Shown: positions 10,776 through 22,036 of the stretch, piece after piece
How positions within the stretch are numbered: the stretch's first letter is position 1
Layout: each line of letters opens with the position of its first letter
Origin: Mantis religiosa
Lineage: Eukaryota > Arthropoda > Insecta > Mantodea > Mantidae
Reading direction: 5' to 3'
Length of the DNA stretch: 64,000 nucleotides
Assembly (NCBI GenBank): GCA_030765055.1
Contig: CM060952.1
Location: forward strand, 174,571,518 to 174,635,517
Notes under the pieces: model-generated
The model's database searches: none
Told to the model about the DNA's origin: nothing
The model's input: only the letters and a program-made list of their open reading frames with translations
Program-made: the position numbers and the translations under genes

Positions 10776-11172
10776 ATTGTTGTAGCAGTAGTAAGGGGGG
10801 TTGAAAATGCATTTGCCCAAATTTTGGAGGGGGAAGAAAAGGAAGCTTGGGAAGCCTTGAAGGGTAGGCAATAAAAGTGATGAAAACTACAAGCATTTGG
10901 TGACAGTGCTCCTGCAAAAATACCGTAACCTTGTATGCAACATGCCCCTTAAGATCCATTTTCTCCACTCCCACCTAGACTTTTTCCCTCCTAGTTGTGG
11001 AAATGTTAGTGATGAACATGGGGATAGATACCATCAGGACATTTCTGTTATGGAACAAAGATATCAGGGCCGTTGGAATGAAGTAATGCTTGCGGATTAC
11101 TGTTGGTCTTTGCATAGGGATTCTGCGGAACTTCATCACAAGAGGCAAGCTAAAAGACGACGAAGTGAATAG
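10776..11172 (+). pseudogene. ORF fragment with HSHLDFFP / SDEHGDRYHQDI block, unknown repeat family
   Basis: The plus-strand frame ending at the TAG at 11170-11172 reads KIHFLHSHLDFFP, then VSDEHGDRYHQDISVMEQRYQGRW, then MLADYCWSLHRD and a basic tail KRQAKRRRSE. The upstream part, from EEKEAWEALKG through YKHLVTVLLQKYRNL, belongs to the same protein with a frame break near 10880. From memory, this block recurs in repeat-derived proteins of many arthropod genomes; I cannot name the family or its function. It lies opposite to, and inside, DDE copy A, and copy B lacks it. It is therefore probably a separate insertion or a rearrangement. Confidence 0.6.
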
Positions 11173-11815
11173 GCCACCACATGATTCTCTTCAGACACGA
11201 CTATCTGCTGATACACTTTTTCACGGAAGAACAAATGAATAATACTGCTTTCAACACTCTAGAATAAATAGAGGCTACGAACCCCTAATAAACAAAGGTA
11301 AAATGTGACCAGACACGTTCTGCCAGACCAGCAGGAAGTGTATTGTTTCAGCTCATCGGATTTAACAAACACCTTGGCTTATTCAAGGTACATATTTCTT
11401 TTATCACGTCATGTCAAATGTTTACGCTTCAGTTCTGAGTAATTTCAAATACGTTCACGCATACATGCCAACCGATAATGATATCCTACAGTGCTTACGT
11501 CACAATGCATTTTAAATTATAATGATACCTACTTTATTTATGTGTATTAGGGAAACTATTTGAGCAAAGAATATGGGGGTTTTATGGTTGTGTTAGATAC
11601 ATTACTCTACTTTCCATATGGATCAGTTTTGGCAAAATCTGAATTTTTGTCTTAGCGCGAATAGTATTTCATGCAGATTGATTAGGTTGGCGCTCGTCAC
11701 ACACCACTTAGTGGGAATAAAATACGACAACACCGCAGGACTCCGATTGGTTGCTCACGTATTAGCGCTCAGGGACAAACACCTTCCAATTTGAAACACA
11801 TAATATATGTGCGTT

Positions 11816-12424
11816 CATCAGAAACGTTTGACGTAGCAAGCCTTTTCAGCTTCGAATATGAAGTTATAACATTGAAGTTCTTCCAAACAGTATCCAGTAG
11901 TTTATATTTGCGACTGAACTTGTATAGTAACAGGTCAGCGAAAAGGAATATCTAAAGCAGTAGAAAATAAAGCTTCCAAAGTTGCCTCAGTAGTGAGTGA
12001 TGTCTTTATTACTGTACTATCTCTGCGGGATGGCTATGGAATCAAAAGGGATTATCTAGTAGAGTTCGGGTAGCCCAGGGACGTATTTAAGGGGGAGGGG
12101 GTCCAGGGGGTCCGGGCCTCCCTTAAATAATTATAATTTCAAACTTTTAATAAATAGTTGAAATAATACAGTTTAAAATAAATCAAAAACCTTTATTCAA
12201 GCTTCTCATCTCAACTTCTATATTCACTGTCAGGCAAACGTGAAGTTATTTAAGAGATAAATAAAAAGTTACAGCACAGCACCTGTAGAACTCCTTAAGA
12301 TTTAAAAATAATGTCAATTACAATATTGTATTGCGAAGTTAACCAATTCCGAAGTATTATAATATGTTGATTAGATTATAAATAATAACTAAACACTAGT
12401 AACACAACTTCACTTATCTTATTT
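11816..12424. other. Unassigned sequence with a possible hAT-like terminus
   Basis: Most of this is AT-rich and unrecognised. At 12077-12126 the sequence CAGGGACGTATTTAAGGGGG followed by GTCCAGGGGGTCCGGGCC looks like a hAT-type terminal repeat (CAGGG start, G-rich). No second end was found, so this is only a suggestion. Confidence 0.25.
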
Positions 12425-13085
12425 AACTCTAGGGGACCGGTTTCAAAGCAAACATCTGCTTTATCCTCAGCCATTCAGCTTGACACTCACCCACTAACTG
12501 ACGGACTGACCTTGACCACTACCGGAGTTTGAAGGATAGCTCCTTATCTAACTGCCATCTATCGGGGACAACACAAACTTATTGATGATGTCTATAGGAG
12601 GGATATCAAAATTCATTACGCGATCCTTATTTTTCAAAATAAATATCTTCTCCCAAACCATTAAATCTATCGGTTCCTTCAATTGTTTCAATAATTTAAC
12701 TTCTGGATTTACTTCATGATTATATGACCAAAAATGATCAGCTACTGCCGATTTCTCGGTCTGTTTATATTTAATATTTCTAAAATGTTCTTTCGCTCTG
12801 GTTTCTAAATTACGCTTGGTTCTACCAATATAGATCTTATCGCATTCTAAACAGTTAACTTGATAAATACCAGATTTTTTGTTGTCTGAAATTTTGTCTT
12901 TTTTAGAAAACTGTAGCAAATTCTTTATACTGTAATTATTATGAGGTGCTAGTATTATACCCACTTCTTTGAAAATTTTTTGGAACTTTTTATTTGCCCA
13001 CGGATGATAAGTAAATTTTTTGAAAATATAGTCCTCTTTTACTTTTTTAAGAGTGGAAACATCATTAACATTTTTTTGATATTGA
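12425..13085 (-). pseudogene. Penelope-like element fragment with GIY-YIG endonuclease domain (copy 1)
   Basis: On the minus strand an uninterrupted frame runs from about 13085 to the stop at 12548. It starts VSTLKKVKEDYIFKKF and continues through HPWANKKFQKIFKEVG, the linker after the reverse transcriptase. It then enters a GIY-YIG nuclease domain: SGIYQVNCLECDKIYIGRT, TRAKEHFRNIK and SAVADHFWSYNHE. The GIY and YIG motifs and the following Arg are present, as is a Cys pair (NCLEC) typical of Penelope endonucleases. In the intact element this domain makes the nick for target-primed reverse transcription. The 5' part with the RT is missing, cut at the foldback element at 13086. The 12425-12547 stretch is probably the element's 3' non-coding end (on the plus strand ACCGGTTTCAAAGC and ATCCTCAGCC). 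Confidence 0.88.
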
Positions 13086-14190
13086 AAGGGTAGAGTCAGA
13101 CAGAAAATTTCAATGCCATAGCTGGGATTTGAACATGGATCTTCTGGTCTCCGTCCAGCCGCTCTAAATCATTGAACTACTACGGCCAACGTGCCAACAT
13201 GACATTAAATTCTCCAACTGACTCGTGTTTTTCCGGTAAACAACTAGGAGTTCTCAATTGTAGTTCTCCACTAGTTGTCTCATGTGTTTATGAGAATTCC
13301 TAGTGGTCTTCTTCTTCTTCACTTCATGGCATACGCAATCAAGTGCCTATTCCACCTTCGAAGTCCTCCAGCCATCGTTTCCTGGGTCTGCTCACCGATC
13401 TCCTACCTTTAGGATGATACTGTAATACTTGTTTTGTAAGTCTATTATCTGGAATTCTTTCAACATGTTCCTTCCAGTTTTGTTTGAGATCTTTTACCCT
13501 ATCATCCATACTAAAAATGTCCAGCTCTTCTCTTATATTTTCATTTCTTATTAAGTCCCTCTTCGTGCATCCTTTCACACTTCTCAAGAATTTGATCTCT
13601 GAAGTCTGTATTTTACTCTGTCGCTTTTTAGTTAACGTCCAAGTCTCACTTCCGTATGTCAGTATAGGTACAGCCATAACTTTGTAGAACTTTAATTTTC
13701 TTTCTTTACGTATTTTGTCTCTAAATGTTCTATTTATTGTTCCACACACTCTTTGAAATTTGCATATTTTATTGTAGACCTCATATTCCTAACTAACATC
13801 AGTTCCCAAGTAGTTAAAATGGCTTACATGTTCAACGCATCGATCATTTATAACTATTTTTGTTCTAATTGGCTCTTTGCCAATGAATGCCATTACCTTT
13901 GATTTTATAAAAGAAATTTTCATATTATATTGCTTACAAAGTTTATTAAGTTTAAAATGGAGTTTTGCAGGGCAGATTCGCTATTTAATTCCTAGTGGTT
14001 TAACCGAAAAACACGAGTCAGTTGGAGAATTTGTCATGTTGGCACGTTGGCCATAGTGGCTCAATGATTTAGAGGGGCTGGACGGAGACCAGAAGATCCG
14101 TGGTTCAAATCCCAGCTATGACATTGAATTTTTCAGTCTGGCCATACCCTTTCCTACACACGGCTAGTGTGAAAGAACAATTAATTTCCA
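13086..14190. mobile_element. Foldback element a, split by a LINE-A insertion
   Basis: Two inverted arms carry the same tRNA-like unit. The left arm (13086-13307) reads on the minus strand and the right arm (13987-14190) on the plus strand. The right arm contains GGCCATAGTGGCTCAATG, an A-box-like segment, and GTGGTTCAAATCCCAGC, a B-box-like segment. It is followed by TTGAATTTTTCAGTCTGGC and ends GTGAAAGAACAATTAATTTCC. Removing the 679-bp LINE-A leaves a palindrome of about 415 bp. It abuts the Penelope fragment at 13086. Confidence 0.8.
13308..13986 (-). pseudogene. LINE-A copy 2, 5'-truncated RT C-terminus with 13-bp TSD
   Basis: The minus-strand frame 13749-13339 is the C-terminal part of the LINE-A reverse transcriptase polyprotein. 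It reads CGTINRTFRDKIRKERKLKFYKVMAVPILTYGSETW, then IQTSEIKFLRSVKGCTKRD, and ends in GRRSVSRPRKRW. Upstream, decayed sequence continues to 13986, just past the YADD region, which is lost. The 3' end on the minus strand is (GAA)n, at 13308-13320. AATTCCTAGTGGT is present exactly at both borders (13295-13307 and 13987-13999), giving a 13-bp target-site duplication. This is a 679-bp insertion into the foldback element. Confidence 0.92.
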
Positions 14191-16411
14191 GATTTGTTAA
14201 TGTTTAATTCAGAAAGCAAACGGTACCACAGGATGACATGAGATCATAATTAGAAAAGTTAATCAGACCTAAGCTCAGGTTATCATCTCTGCATTTGCCA
14301 GTTATTATTGCTGTGGAACCTTGTAAAAATGCTCAACCAGAGAAGACAGCTCAGGCGTGATATGAATGTTAGACATCTCATTCAGGAGTCAGTGTCTTAA
14401 TGACCTCGGCTATTCCATGTTACTGTGTAAGATTTTGATATTATGCATGTAAGAGATAATCAAGTTTTACTTTAATATTTTACTCATTATGAAAGTTCCT
14501 CAATATACATTTAGTTATGCAAAAGCGTTGTTGTACCTAATAATGGCTTTTGCAGTATCTCAAAGCCAGCGTTAACAAAGCTGAGTTGTGAATTCACGCC
14601 CCAGCAAGTTATTTTTCCTTTTTTCTCGTGCTGCAGGTGAACGAAGCGTAACTTACATTACCGCTAACAAGCATTTGTCAGCCCATTTAATAGGAAATGT
14701 CGAGCCACGACCGCAGTTATGGTTCAGTTTACTCGCGGGTACTAATGTAATTAAGTCGTTCACATGGCCTTTATCTTAACAACATGGAACATTATCTTTC
14801 AGGTGTAAATGGTTGACAATATTAATCCCTCAGAGAGGGGAATAGTGTTATGGATGTTTAAGTACACAGTACTAACAACAATCTAGAGTCCTATTAAAGT
14901 ATAATGTCTCTAGAGAGAATCTCTTGATAAAAGCAAAGGTAAGGAGTTGATTCAACTCTTTATGTGATTTACTTCAGATACGTAAACATAAATTACACAG
15001 TAATTAGCTTTTTTTCGTTTATACTAGAATACAGGTTTATTTGAACCTTCAAAGGTTATGTACCACATTAATAATGATAATAAAAAAATTATAAAACTCT
15101 AACAATTTGTACTCTCTACAAATTATTATTACGAACCTGTGTGATTCTGTCTACTTCATGACAATTGTGGAAAACATTAATTTATTGATTTATTCTATAT
15201 TTTTGGATAAAGTGGGATTAGGCATACACGATGAGAGTTCCTATACTATGGCTCTGAAATCGTTCTCTTGAATATTCTCTTTTATTGGTCCACATCACCA
15301 CATTACGCAATTACATTCCTGCAATTACCAATTAAAACAATATTATGTAACATTGCGTTGTATCATTCCGTTGCCTACCCAATTTCACATTTATGTTTTT
15401 GTACAAATAACTTTTTGCAGAAGTTTTCAAATAAATTCTTAAAATTCAAAAAAAAAAAAAAGAATGAAATAACCGTCAAATTTCTATATTTTCGCCTATA
15501 CAAAATTTACAATTTAATTTCTTGTAAGAATAATGTGTGGAAGACATTTAAAAATAAAGGCCAGGTAGTAAGATGTAGGTGTAAGAAATCAGAGTTTTTA
15601 AGAATTACACTCTGGTCACATTTCACCTTCGTTTGTTAAATGCCAATGTATGTCATTAACAACTGCAATTTTAATGACACTTATTACCAAACATTTACGC
15701 AGTCGGCGTTTGAGTTACAAACATTTAACAAGTACCTGTAAGAGCTGGGACCAAGAGTGCGTTTAATAACTCATGTGACCCATTCTGTTGAATAGCACAA
15801 ACCTGACATCTCCTGGCCAATGCTGCTTTATTAACTCTGGGAAACTTCACATCTGCAGTTAATTCGGCGCTGTAATTTTCTTCTGTGTTACCTACCATTC
15901 ATAAGAAGAATGAACGGAATATTTCCGTGATTTAAGGCCTTTGTTCGGTAATTGTATGTTCTTTCACATCGTCAATGTGTTGTACCTATTACCTGTATTT
16001 GTTATACATGAACCAATTTGCTTTCGTAATGCTGTAATATTCGTGAGTAAAGGAAACGTTGAAAACATGGCAAAAGGTGTTAAATTTACACTTATAGAAG
16101 ATTAAAAATACAAGAATAGAAATCTGACATGTTGTACTCACATGACTTTCTCTAAACTTATACAAATTATTCTCACAAAAAGTTTATTCACGTTAACCGA
16201 GGCACTGATTCCTAGAAATTATCTCATTGCTAATTTTCTCATAGGTGTAAGGAGAATATTACAATACGCCAAGCGTTAAGTGACAGCTAAATCTTTAAGA
16301 CCTGGTTGCCATGTGGCGATTTTGAAATTCCATTCTCCTTGCACTGCCAAGAGGCACATAAAAATGCATATTGATTTCCTGTTTGAGAAAAAAGTTAAGT
16401 ATTGGAAAATT
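14191..16411. other. AT-rich unassigned sequence
   Basis: No gene or repeat family could be supported in these 2.2 kb. The open frame at 15268-15639 contains an A-run giving poly-Lys and shows no domain; I treat it as chance. Confidence 0.4.
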
Positions 16412-16450
<39 letters not shown>

Positions 16451-16480
16451 ACACACACACATATATATGTGTGTGTATGT

Positions 16481-16516
<36 letters not shown>
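16412..16516. repeat. Compound (AT)n-(AC/GT)n microsatellite
   Basis: An alternating AT run at about 16413-16448 passes into ACAC and then a GT-rich run to 16516. It lies just beyond the 3' end of the minus-strand SINE7. Confidence 0.95.
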
Positions 16517-16518
<2 letters not shown>

Positions 16519-16589
16519 GAAACGGCTCACTCTATATAAACCAGTATTTGAGGTAAATCGTATGCTTTCTGATGAAGACCACCTCCGAA

Positions 16590-16853
16590 GCTAGAGGTAC
16601 CCCATAGCTACGCATTTATTTCTATAGACCTCGGCATACAAGGCCTGTGAATTGGTCAGCCCCACGAGGCAGCCGCCTTCAACCCCAGGAATTATCCTGA
16701 TACTCATTTCTTTGAGAACCTGAGTGAAAACCATGCTCATAGTGCGACCAGAAAGTTTATACCAGCGAATAAATTCCAATACCATCGGGTAATGGAACCC
16801 GCGACCTCTTGGCTTGCAGTCTAGTGCGTAACCACTAGGCTACCGCGCACCCG
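16590..16853 (-). repeat. SINE7, tRNA-derived retroposon
   Basis: On the minus strand the 5' end reads CGGGTGCGCGGTAGCCTAGT, then GGTTACGCAC, a good Pol III A box in a tRNA-like D arm. About 40 bases later GTCGCGGGTTCCATTACCC gives a B-box-like T arm. The body that follows is not coding. I see a single copy in the window. Confidence 0.7.
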
Positions 16854-17014
16854 AAGACAGACTCAAAAAATTCTGTCTATACAGTTTTACTTTTCATGAA
16901 GGTATTTTAATTTGGTACTTTAATCAAAATCACTAGGATCATTTTTGATACATTTGTATAAAAATAGCCTGTGATGGAAAGGGAATTTTCTTGGAAAACT
17001 TCATATTGTAGCTT

Positions 17015-17584
17015 TGTGGGTTCGTGAAATTAGAAGTCCAATTTCACAAACTCAAAATGTTCTTTATTTCCTCCGAATTACAGTTGAAACACTTGCCAAT
17101 TGCACAGAATTACGTAGCGCGCACACAATTACAGTCCACAAGTTCGTCCGTCACAGTTCCACTCTGCACTCGCAGTTACGTACACTCCTCCGATGCACGT
17201 ACACAGTCCTCCAGTCCGTTCCCTCACTGGGTGCTCCTCATGGCTGCTCGCCAAGAACTGAACTGGCTCGACAACTGCAGCCCCTTTTATAGAAATATTG
17301 CTGTTTCTGGAAGTCTCGCGTTTCAGTGAACCACCCCGAAGTTTCTAGACGGCAGGGGGAGGGGAAAGAGACGGCACAGTGATGTTTTTCCAGCCATCCC
17401 TCGTTACTGCTACAAGATAAATGGGTGGGCGTGGCCGAATGCTTCCCGTCTGGCCCTACTGCTGGCCGATTCTATCGGGAGTTCCGACGTTCGGGTGGCA
17501 TTATCTTGAAAAATAATACATTTTAACACCAAATGTGGTATATAACGACTTTTCAACACACACGCACCACGCACACATGCACAG
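17015..17584 (-). repeat. Candidate solo LTR of a retrotransposon (570 bp)
   Basis: On the minus strand there is a TATA box TATAAAAGGGGC at about 17282-17293. A polyadenylation signal AATAAAG follows at about 17060-17067, shortly before the end. The plus strand starts TGTGGG and ends near GCACAG. AGCTT is found directly outside both borders (17010-17014 and 17585-17589), as a 5-bp duplication would be. The right border is CAG rather than CA, so the exact end is uncertain. No gag or pol sequence is nearby, which suits a solo LTR. The LTR identity is inferred from layout only. Confidence 0.45.
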
Positions 17585-17589
17585 AGCTT

Positions 17590-18863
17590 TTTCTAAAAAC
17601 ATGTTTTAGATTCAGGGGTCACAAGACATGTATTTCTTGAGACATTTGAGAAAAATAAGCATCAAGTCATCGAAGACATTTACGCATTATTTACTTGCAT
17701 AGTAAGATTTCAAACTTTCATTCATAGCTCCAAAGGTCTGTGGAAATTTCTAGTTATCTTAACCGAAAAGAATATCCATGGATAAGAATTTAAAATATGA
17801 GTCAGGGAGATTTATGCCCTCGTTCCTCAACATGCATGTGTCCATAGATCTGCATATCCGGAACTGGAAAGTCGCTCTCACTATTCATTCAAGGATTTGC
17901 ATTTAAATACACGTTTATGCTTTTGTTTTGCTAGTTTTTGTAAGACTCGTGTTCAAGAACCGTTTCATTTTCTTGCGAAAAAATGTAATAAAATAAGACT
18001 AATTCTGTTTACGATGAGATAAACACATAGGGTGCACATGCAGTAGACTTCATCAATTTAACCAGCTTAATGTCGTATTGCAGGAGCGTTTGACATCTGA
18101 TGTACTGCGTCAGGTACAGTTCAATTCATATTTCTATACACTATTATAGGTTAAGGGTAGCATGTTAACCACTAGTGCCCCTTACACAATATATTTCTTA
18201 AAATATAATAGAACAAGCTACTGCTTAATATCCAATAGAACTTCTTGTATCCAAATTCAGCACAATCAAAATGAAAAACTAACTATAAAAACATACACAG
18301 CTATGTTATAAATACAAAATAAAATTTGTGTTTCCATAAATACACAATTATGTGTTATTACTCTTTTGAACTTAAATATTTTACAACTGCAACTATGTCC
18401 ACTGCTGTTCATTGTGATGATGAAGTATCCATGTTTTGAAATTAAATAATACAATTAAAAACTTAAGGAAAAACGTTTTCTATCAAAAATGATTTTGGCA
18501 TATTTTACTTTATTTTATAACTTTATTTCTTAATTATTACAAGGATTACTGTACCAGAACTTTCTTTATTGGTGTTCAAAGTTAAGTGTTTATAAGCAAG
18601 AACATCATGGCCATTACTTTATATAATTTAAATTAAAGTTATGTTTATTTACTTTATAAAAATTACTAACATTAATCATTACTATTAATATAATATTAGT
18701 GTACAACACTTTCTCGTTCAAAGGTAGTGATTAAAATTGGTTATTAATGTTTATATTTTATGTACAATTTCTCTTCATTTAGTATATTTTAAATTAACTA
18801 GGAGAAAATGCACATTATATCAATTTATTTGTATATTTCATTATATAATTGTTTTTTTCGTGC
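17590..18863. other. AT-rich unassigned sequence
   Basis: No gene, RNA or repeat is recognised. Base composition becomes strongly AT-rich after about 18180. Confidence 0.4.
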
Positions 18864-19140
18864 TTTTTTTTTTTTTCATTTACACCCCGCCTTGAACTCC
18901 AATGGTCATATCGGCGGACGTTCTCTTTTGGAACATATCGAAGGTGTTAAATCGTATTCGTTGGGTTTTAATCATTAGATCACGCTCACGTTTGCACTGT
19001 CATTCATACTTCCAAACTCTGGAGGAGACGAGGAATTAGATTTGTCGGAGAAAAATTCCCACCCCCATGGCCGTGAATCGAACCCGGGACCCCTAGCACG
19101 GCAGACAGGTGTTCTGCCGACTGAGCTATGGAGCCAGCCC
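18864..19140 (-). repeat. SINE1, tRNA-derived retroposon (copy 1)
   Basis: Read on the minus strand the element starts GGGCTGGCTCCATAGCTCAG, then TCGGCAGAAC, containing a textbook A box (TAGCTCAGTCGG). GGTCCCGGGTTCGATTC then gives the B box. The body ends in a poly-A tail, seen as poly-T at 18864-18876. A second copy lies at 42152-42411. The two share long blocks such as ACTCCAATGGTCATATCGG and TCGTTGGGTTTTAATCATTA. The element abuts Mariner-3. Confidence 0.9.
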
Positions 19141-19162
19141 GTGCTGCTTGTACACGTACATA

Positions 19163-20073
19163 CGAGGGCTGTACAATAAAAAATGATCACAGTCTTTTTT
19201 GACAACGTACCTTTATTCATCCTCATAATTTTGATGGCCCTTCTCAAAATGGTCTCCCCTGAATGCGATGCACTTGTCCCAGCGTTTCTGCCAGTCTTCA
19301 AAGACATGCTGGAAACCAGGTTTTGAGAGATCCTTCAAAATCACATCCGCAGCCTTCACCACTGCTTCTGATGATGGATAATGCCTTCCACGAAGGCGTT
19401 TCTTCAAGTTAGAGAACAGAAATAAGTCAAAGTCAATGGGGCTAAATCCGGACTTTAGAGAGGATGACGGATATACTTGATGTACTTGATTTTTGCAGGA
19501 TATTCAGCAACTTTGGTAATATGCGGCCGCGCATTAATCGTGGTGCAGCATCCAGCCTGCTTCATGGAAATGTGGTCTTTTGCGCATGATATGGACTTGT
19601 AATGTTTTAAGGACATCCCTGTACTATTGTCCAGTTACTGATGTGTGTGCAGGTACAACATGTTGATACACCATTCCATAAATATCAAAGAATGAGAAGA
19701 CCATATCTTTCGCAGCAGAAGCAACTACTTTTGCTTTTTGGGGGTTGGTGATGAAGAAGATTTCCACACTGAGCTTTGCTGTTTGCTCTCAGGATCAAAA
19801 TGATGTAGCCAAGTTTGATCAGCAGTGATTACGTTTGAAAGTAACTCCGGATCTTCTTCTAACATCAACTTTAACTTCATTGCAGCGGTAGGCGATACTG
19901 AACATGCCTGAACTTGCCTGGTTCTCACAGGCGGGAACCAGGAGTACCAACAATGAAACTACTACAGCGTGTTTGTTTCACATTAGGCTAACAGAATATA
20001 ATAAGACTGAGTTTTAGTGCGAAAAGTTATGACCGTAAAAAAGTAATGATCATTCTTCATTGAGCAGCACTCG
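19163..20073 (-). mobile_element. Mariner-3, internally deleted mariner (911 bp)
   Basis: The terminal inverted repeats at 19163-19189 and 20047-20073 agree at 22 of 27 positions (CGAGKGCTG..CAAT.AA.AATGATCA). TA flanks both ends (19161-19162 and 20074-20075). The same family appears at 30303-30841 and 63520-64000. Comparison with 63520-64000 shows that the 5' region is kept up to the codon run of MFSIAYRCN. It is then joined directly to the catalytic region, with the helix-turn-helix part deleted. Confidence 0.92.
19213..19928 (-). pseudogene. Mariner-3 transposase remnant
   Basis: After the deletion junction at about 19876 the minus-strand frame reads LMLEEDPELLSNVITADQTW, the first catalytic region (TADQ in place of the usual TGDE). 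PESKQQSSVWKSSSSPTPKKQK follows. Downstream, decayed frames give VFSFFDIYGMVYQHVVPAH and ISVTGQ-like text with in-frame stops. The last segment, 19407-19213, reads RGRHYPSSEAVVKAA...FEDWQKRWDKCIAF..DHFEKGHQNYEDE, the mariner C-terminus. The copy is clearly inactive. The N-terminal DNA-binding part is absent by deletion rather than by decay. Confidence 0.88.
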
Positions 20074-20075
20074 TA

Positions 20076-21964
20076 TTTAAAATATTTTTGAGGTGAGAAA
20101 ACAAACCATGAAAATGAGATGCAAGTATCTCTAGCTTGTGCCGGGATAATTTTGTGTTTAATTTCTGGTTGGTATTTACTCTTCTCTTTTTAGATTTAAG
20201 AAACTGATTATGAAAAGTAGTCTCACTAGTTTATAAAGCAGGAATTTAGCAGGTATCATTAACTATGTTTTGTTGGAGTACAACACAAAAGAAGTCAATG
20301 AGATAGTCCTTAGCTTCAATAACTTCGGTTCAAAATTTTAAGGCATAGAATGACATATAAGAAAGGTATACAGTGCCAATGTAAATACAAACAGCATTAT
20401 CCTTACCGAAGGAACAAAACCCTCTCAAATTATAACATTGGTGTGTGGTTTATACAGGTATAACCTATTTTTCTAATAGAGATACTGCAAAAGTTATTTG
20501 AACTCAAGAAGAGTTATTAAAATTACATTGCGATTAAATACAAACAATTTCACTTTAGCTGGCACGTAATATATAGGCAAGAAAAAGCATGTACTTCAGG
20601 CAAGAAATTGGACATGAAAGTTCATCAGATATAATTTGTGGTCGTTCTTATAATAAATGATCCTTTGTCTGCATGGATAATGTAAGTCTAAAGCAAAATA
20701 TTAAATAAAATACCACACTCGGTATATATTTCAGTACATTCCAAGTTTGTGAGGAACATTTTCAAGAAAATGCTCCCAAACTTCCCTTCTGGATAGGAAA
20801 CATTTCAATTATTTTTATTTTCTCAAAAAAAAAAATGACATAATTTTGACTAAAATGTCTTACATGGGATACTTACATAACAAACAAAACTTATATTTTG
20901 AATTTTCTAGGTATGTTATATATTGGGAAGACATTTTACATACTTTGTTTAAATGGTAAACGTTAAGAAATACACAAAAATACACAAGGTATGTAGATAT
21001 TTTAAAGCACACAATTTCTTTTGTGGCTTTGTATAATATCGTTCTGCAGAGTTAAAAATATCTCAGATATGTCGAATAGGAATGTAATTTTATAAACGTT
21101 AATTATTTCTTACTGTTTTATATTTTATTAAAAATAATTTCTTGTCATGACAGAACCATAAATCTGAATACATAAATCGCAGTATTTTTCCCCCGTACCG
21201 GAGCATATATCTTCTCATGTAGCCGGATGTTGTAAACACAGTAACCAAGTGGCCGACATACGCTTGCGAAACCTACCTCCTCCCTTCGTGCCCCAACTCT
21301 TCAATTTACTGTGCACAAGCTTTTTTCTCACTTTAATCCCTTGACAGGAGCTTAAAACACGCTGCGCGCCAGCTCCTCCCAGCCGTTCCTGCTCGGACGC
21401 CCTTGCGTATTGTTGTGCCGGACCACCCATAATCTGTGTGTGCACCGTCGCCGGGAGAGGAAGGGACAAGAAACTGGTCAGAGGAAACCGATTAACCAGA
21501 GCTGGCCACGGATGAAATTCTCTTCTTCAGTCCACCAAAGCTGCTCAGAGTTTATGCTGGGTCAACATTCAGTGTCATCGGCAATATAGGCGTATTATGT
21601 TGCCTGTTGCCAAGCTAATACCAGAATACCTCTTGACATTTAAAGGTGTTTCACATAATTTAAAGTTAAGACCAGTGCACTTATAATAATTGACTATTTA
21701 CAGCTAGTTAATAGTAATACCTAAGATTATCAACTAAAAATGACACAATGGATAATCCGGGTTGAAGAGAGAGGTTTGAAAATAAATGCTATAGAGAGAT
21801 AAATCTATTTAAATTCACCAAAAGCCAACAGTAATGGCTTCAGTTACATTTCAAGGCATTTCAGTGTTCAGTTGGCAATAATACAGGCAACCATTTAAAA
21901 ATTTTCAGAATGGTAAAGATATAGCCGAAGGTGATGTCAAATGTAGGCGGGTCCGAATGATGTA
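20076..21964. other. AT-rich unassigned sequence with one GC-richer patch
   Basis: No gene is recognised. The patch at about 21180-21500 is GC-richer and open on the minus strand (21215-21469), but it shows no known domain and could be part of an unrecognised repeat. Confidence 0.35.
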
Positions 21965-22036
21965 ACTGTCGACGGTCCTTTAAACCTCACTCACTCACTC
22001 ACTCACTCTCTCACTCACCCACTCACTCACTCACAC
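21965..22036 (+). repeat. Retroposon 3' tail fragment with (ACTC)n
   Basis: GTCGACGGTCCTTTAAACC followed by about ten ACTC-type units is the same tail that was inserted alone at 6185-6221. Here it runs directly into the tRNA-like head of a SINE4. Confidence 0.6.

Larger units (their letters stand above)
10385..11812 (-). mobile_element. DDE transposon copy A (approximate ends)
   Basis: This is the inverted counterpart of the copy at 52965-55130. Matching blocks, read on the minus strand, are TTATGTGTTTCAAA (about 11805), the GTGAGCAACC..GG segment (about 11740), GGTTGGCGCTCGTCACAC on the plus strand (about 11686), CATGTATGCGTGAACG (about 11465), the TCTAGAGT block (about 11262), and the transposase C-terminus at 10709-10446. 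A segment of about 430 bp (about 10776-11200) has no counterpart in copy B. It holds an ORF fragment on the plus strand. The ends are set where the similarity stops; no clear terminal inverted repeat was seen. Confidence 0.75.

Noticed and set aside
15268..15639. 123-residue plus-strand open frame
   Set aside because: AT-rich, contains a poly-Lys from an A-run, and shows no motif or codon pattern suggesting a real gene.
16280..16594. 104-residue open frame with Tyr-Ile and Cys-Val runs
   Set aside because: It is a translation of the (AT)n-(GT)n microsatellite.
19021..19140. tRNA gene suggested by perfect A and B boxes
   Set aside because: It is the head of SINE1, present again at 42152-42411 with the same body and poly-A tail.
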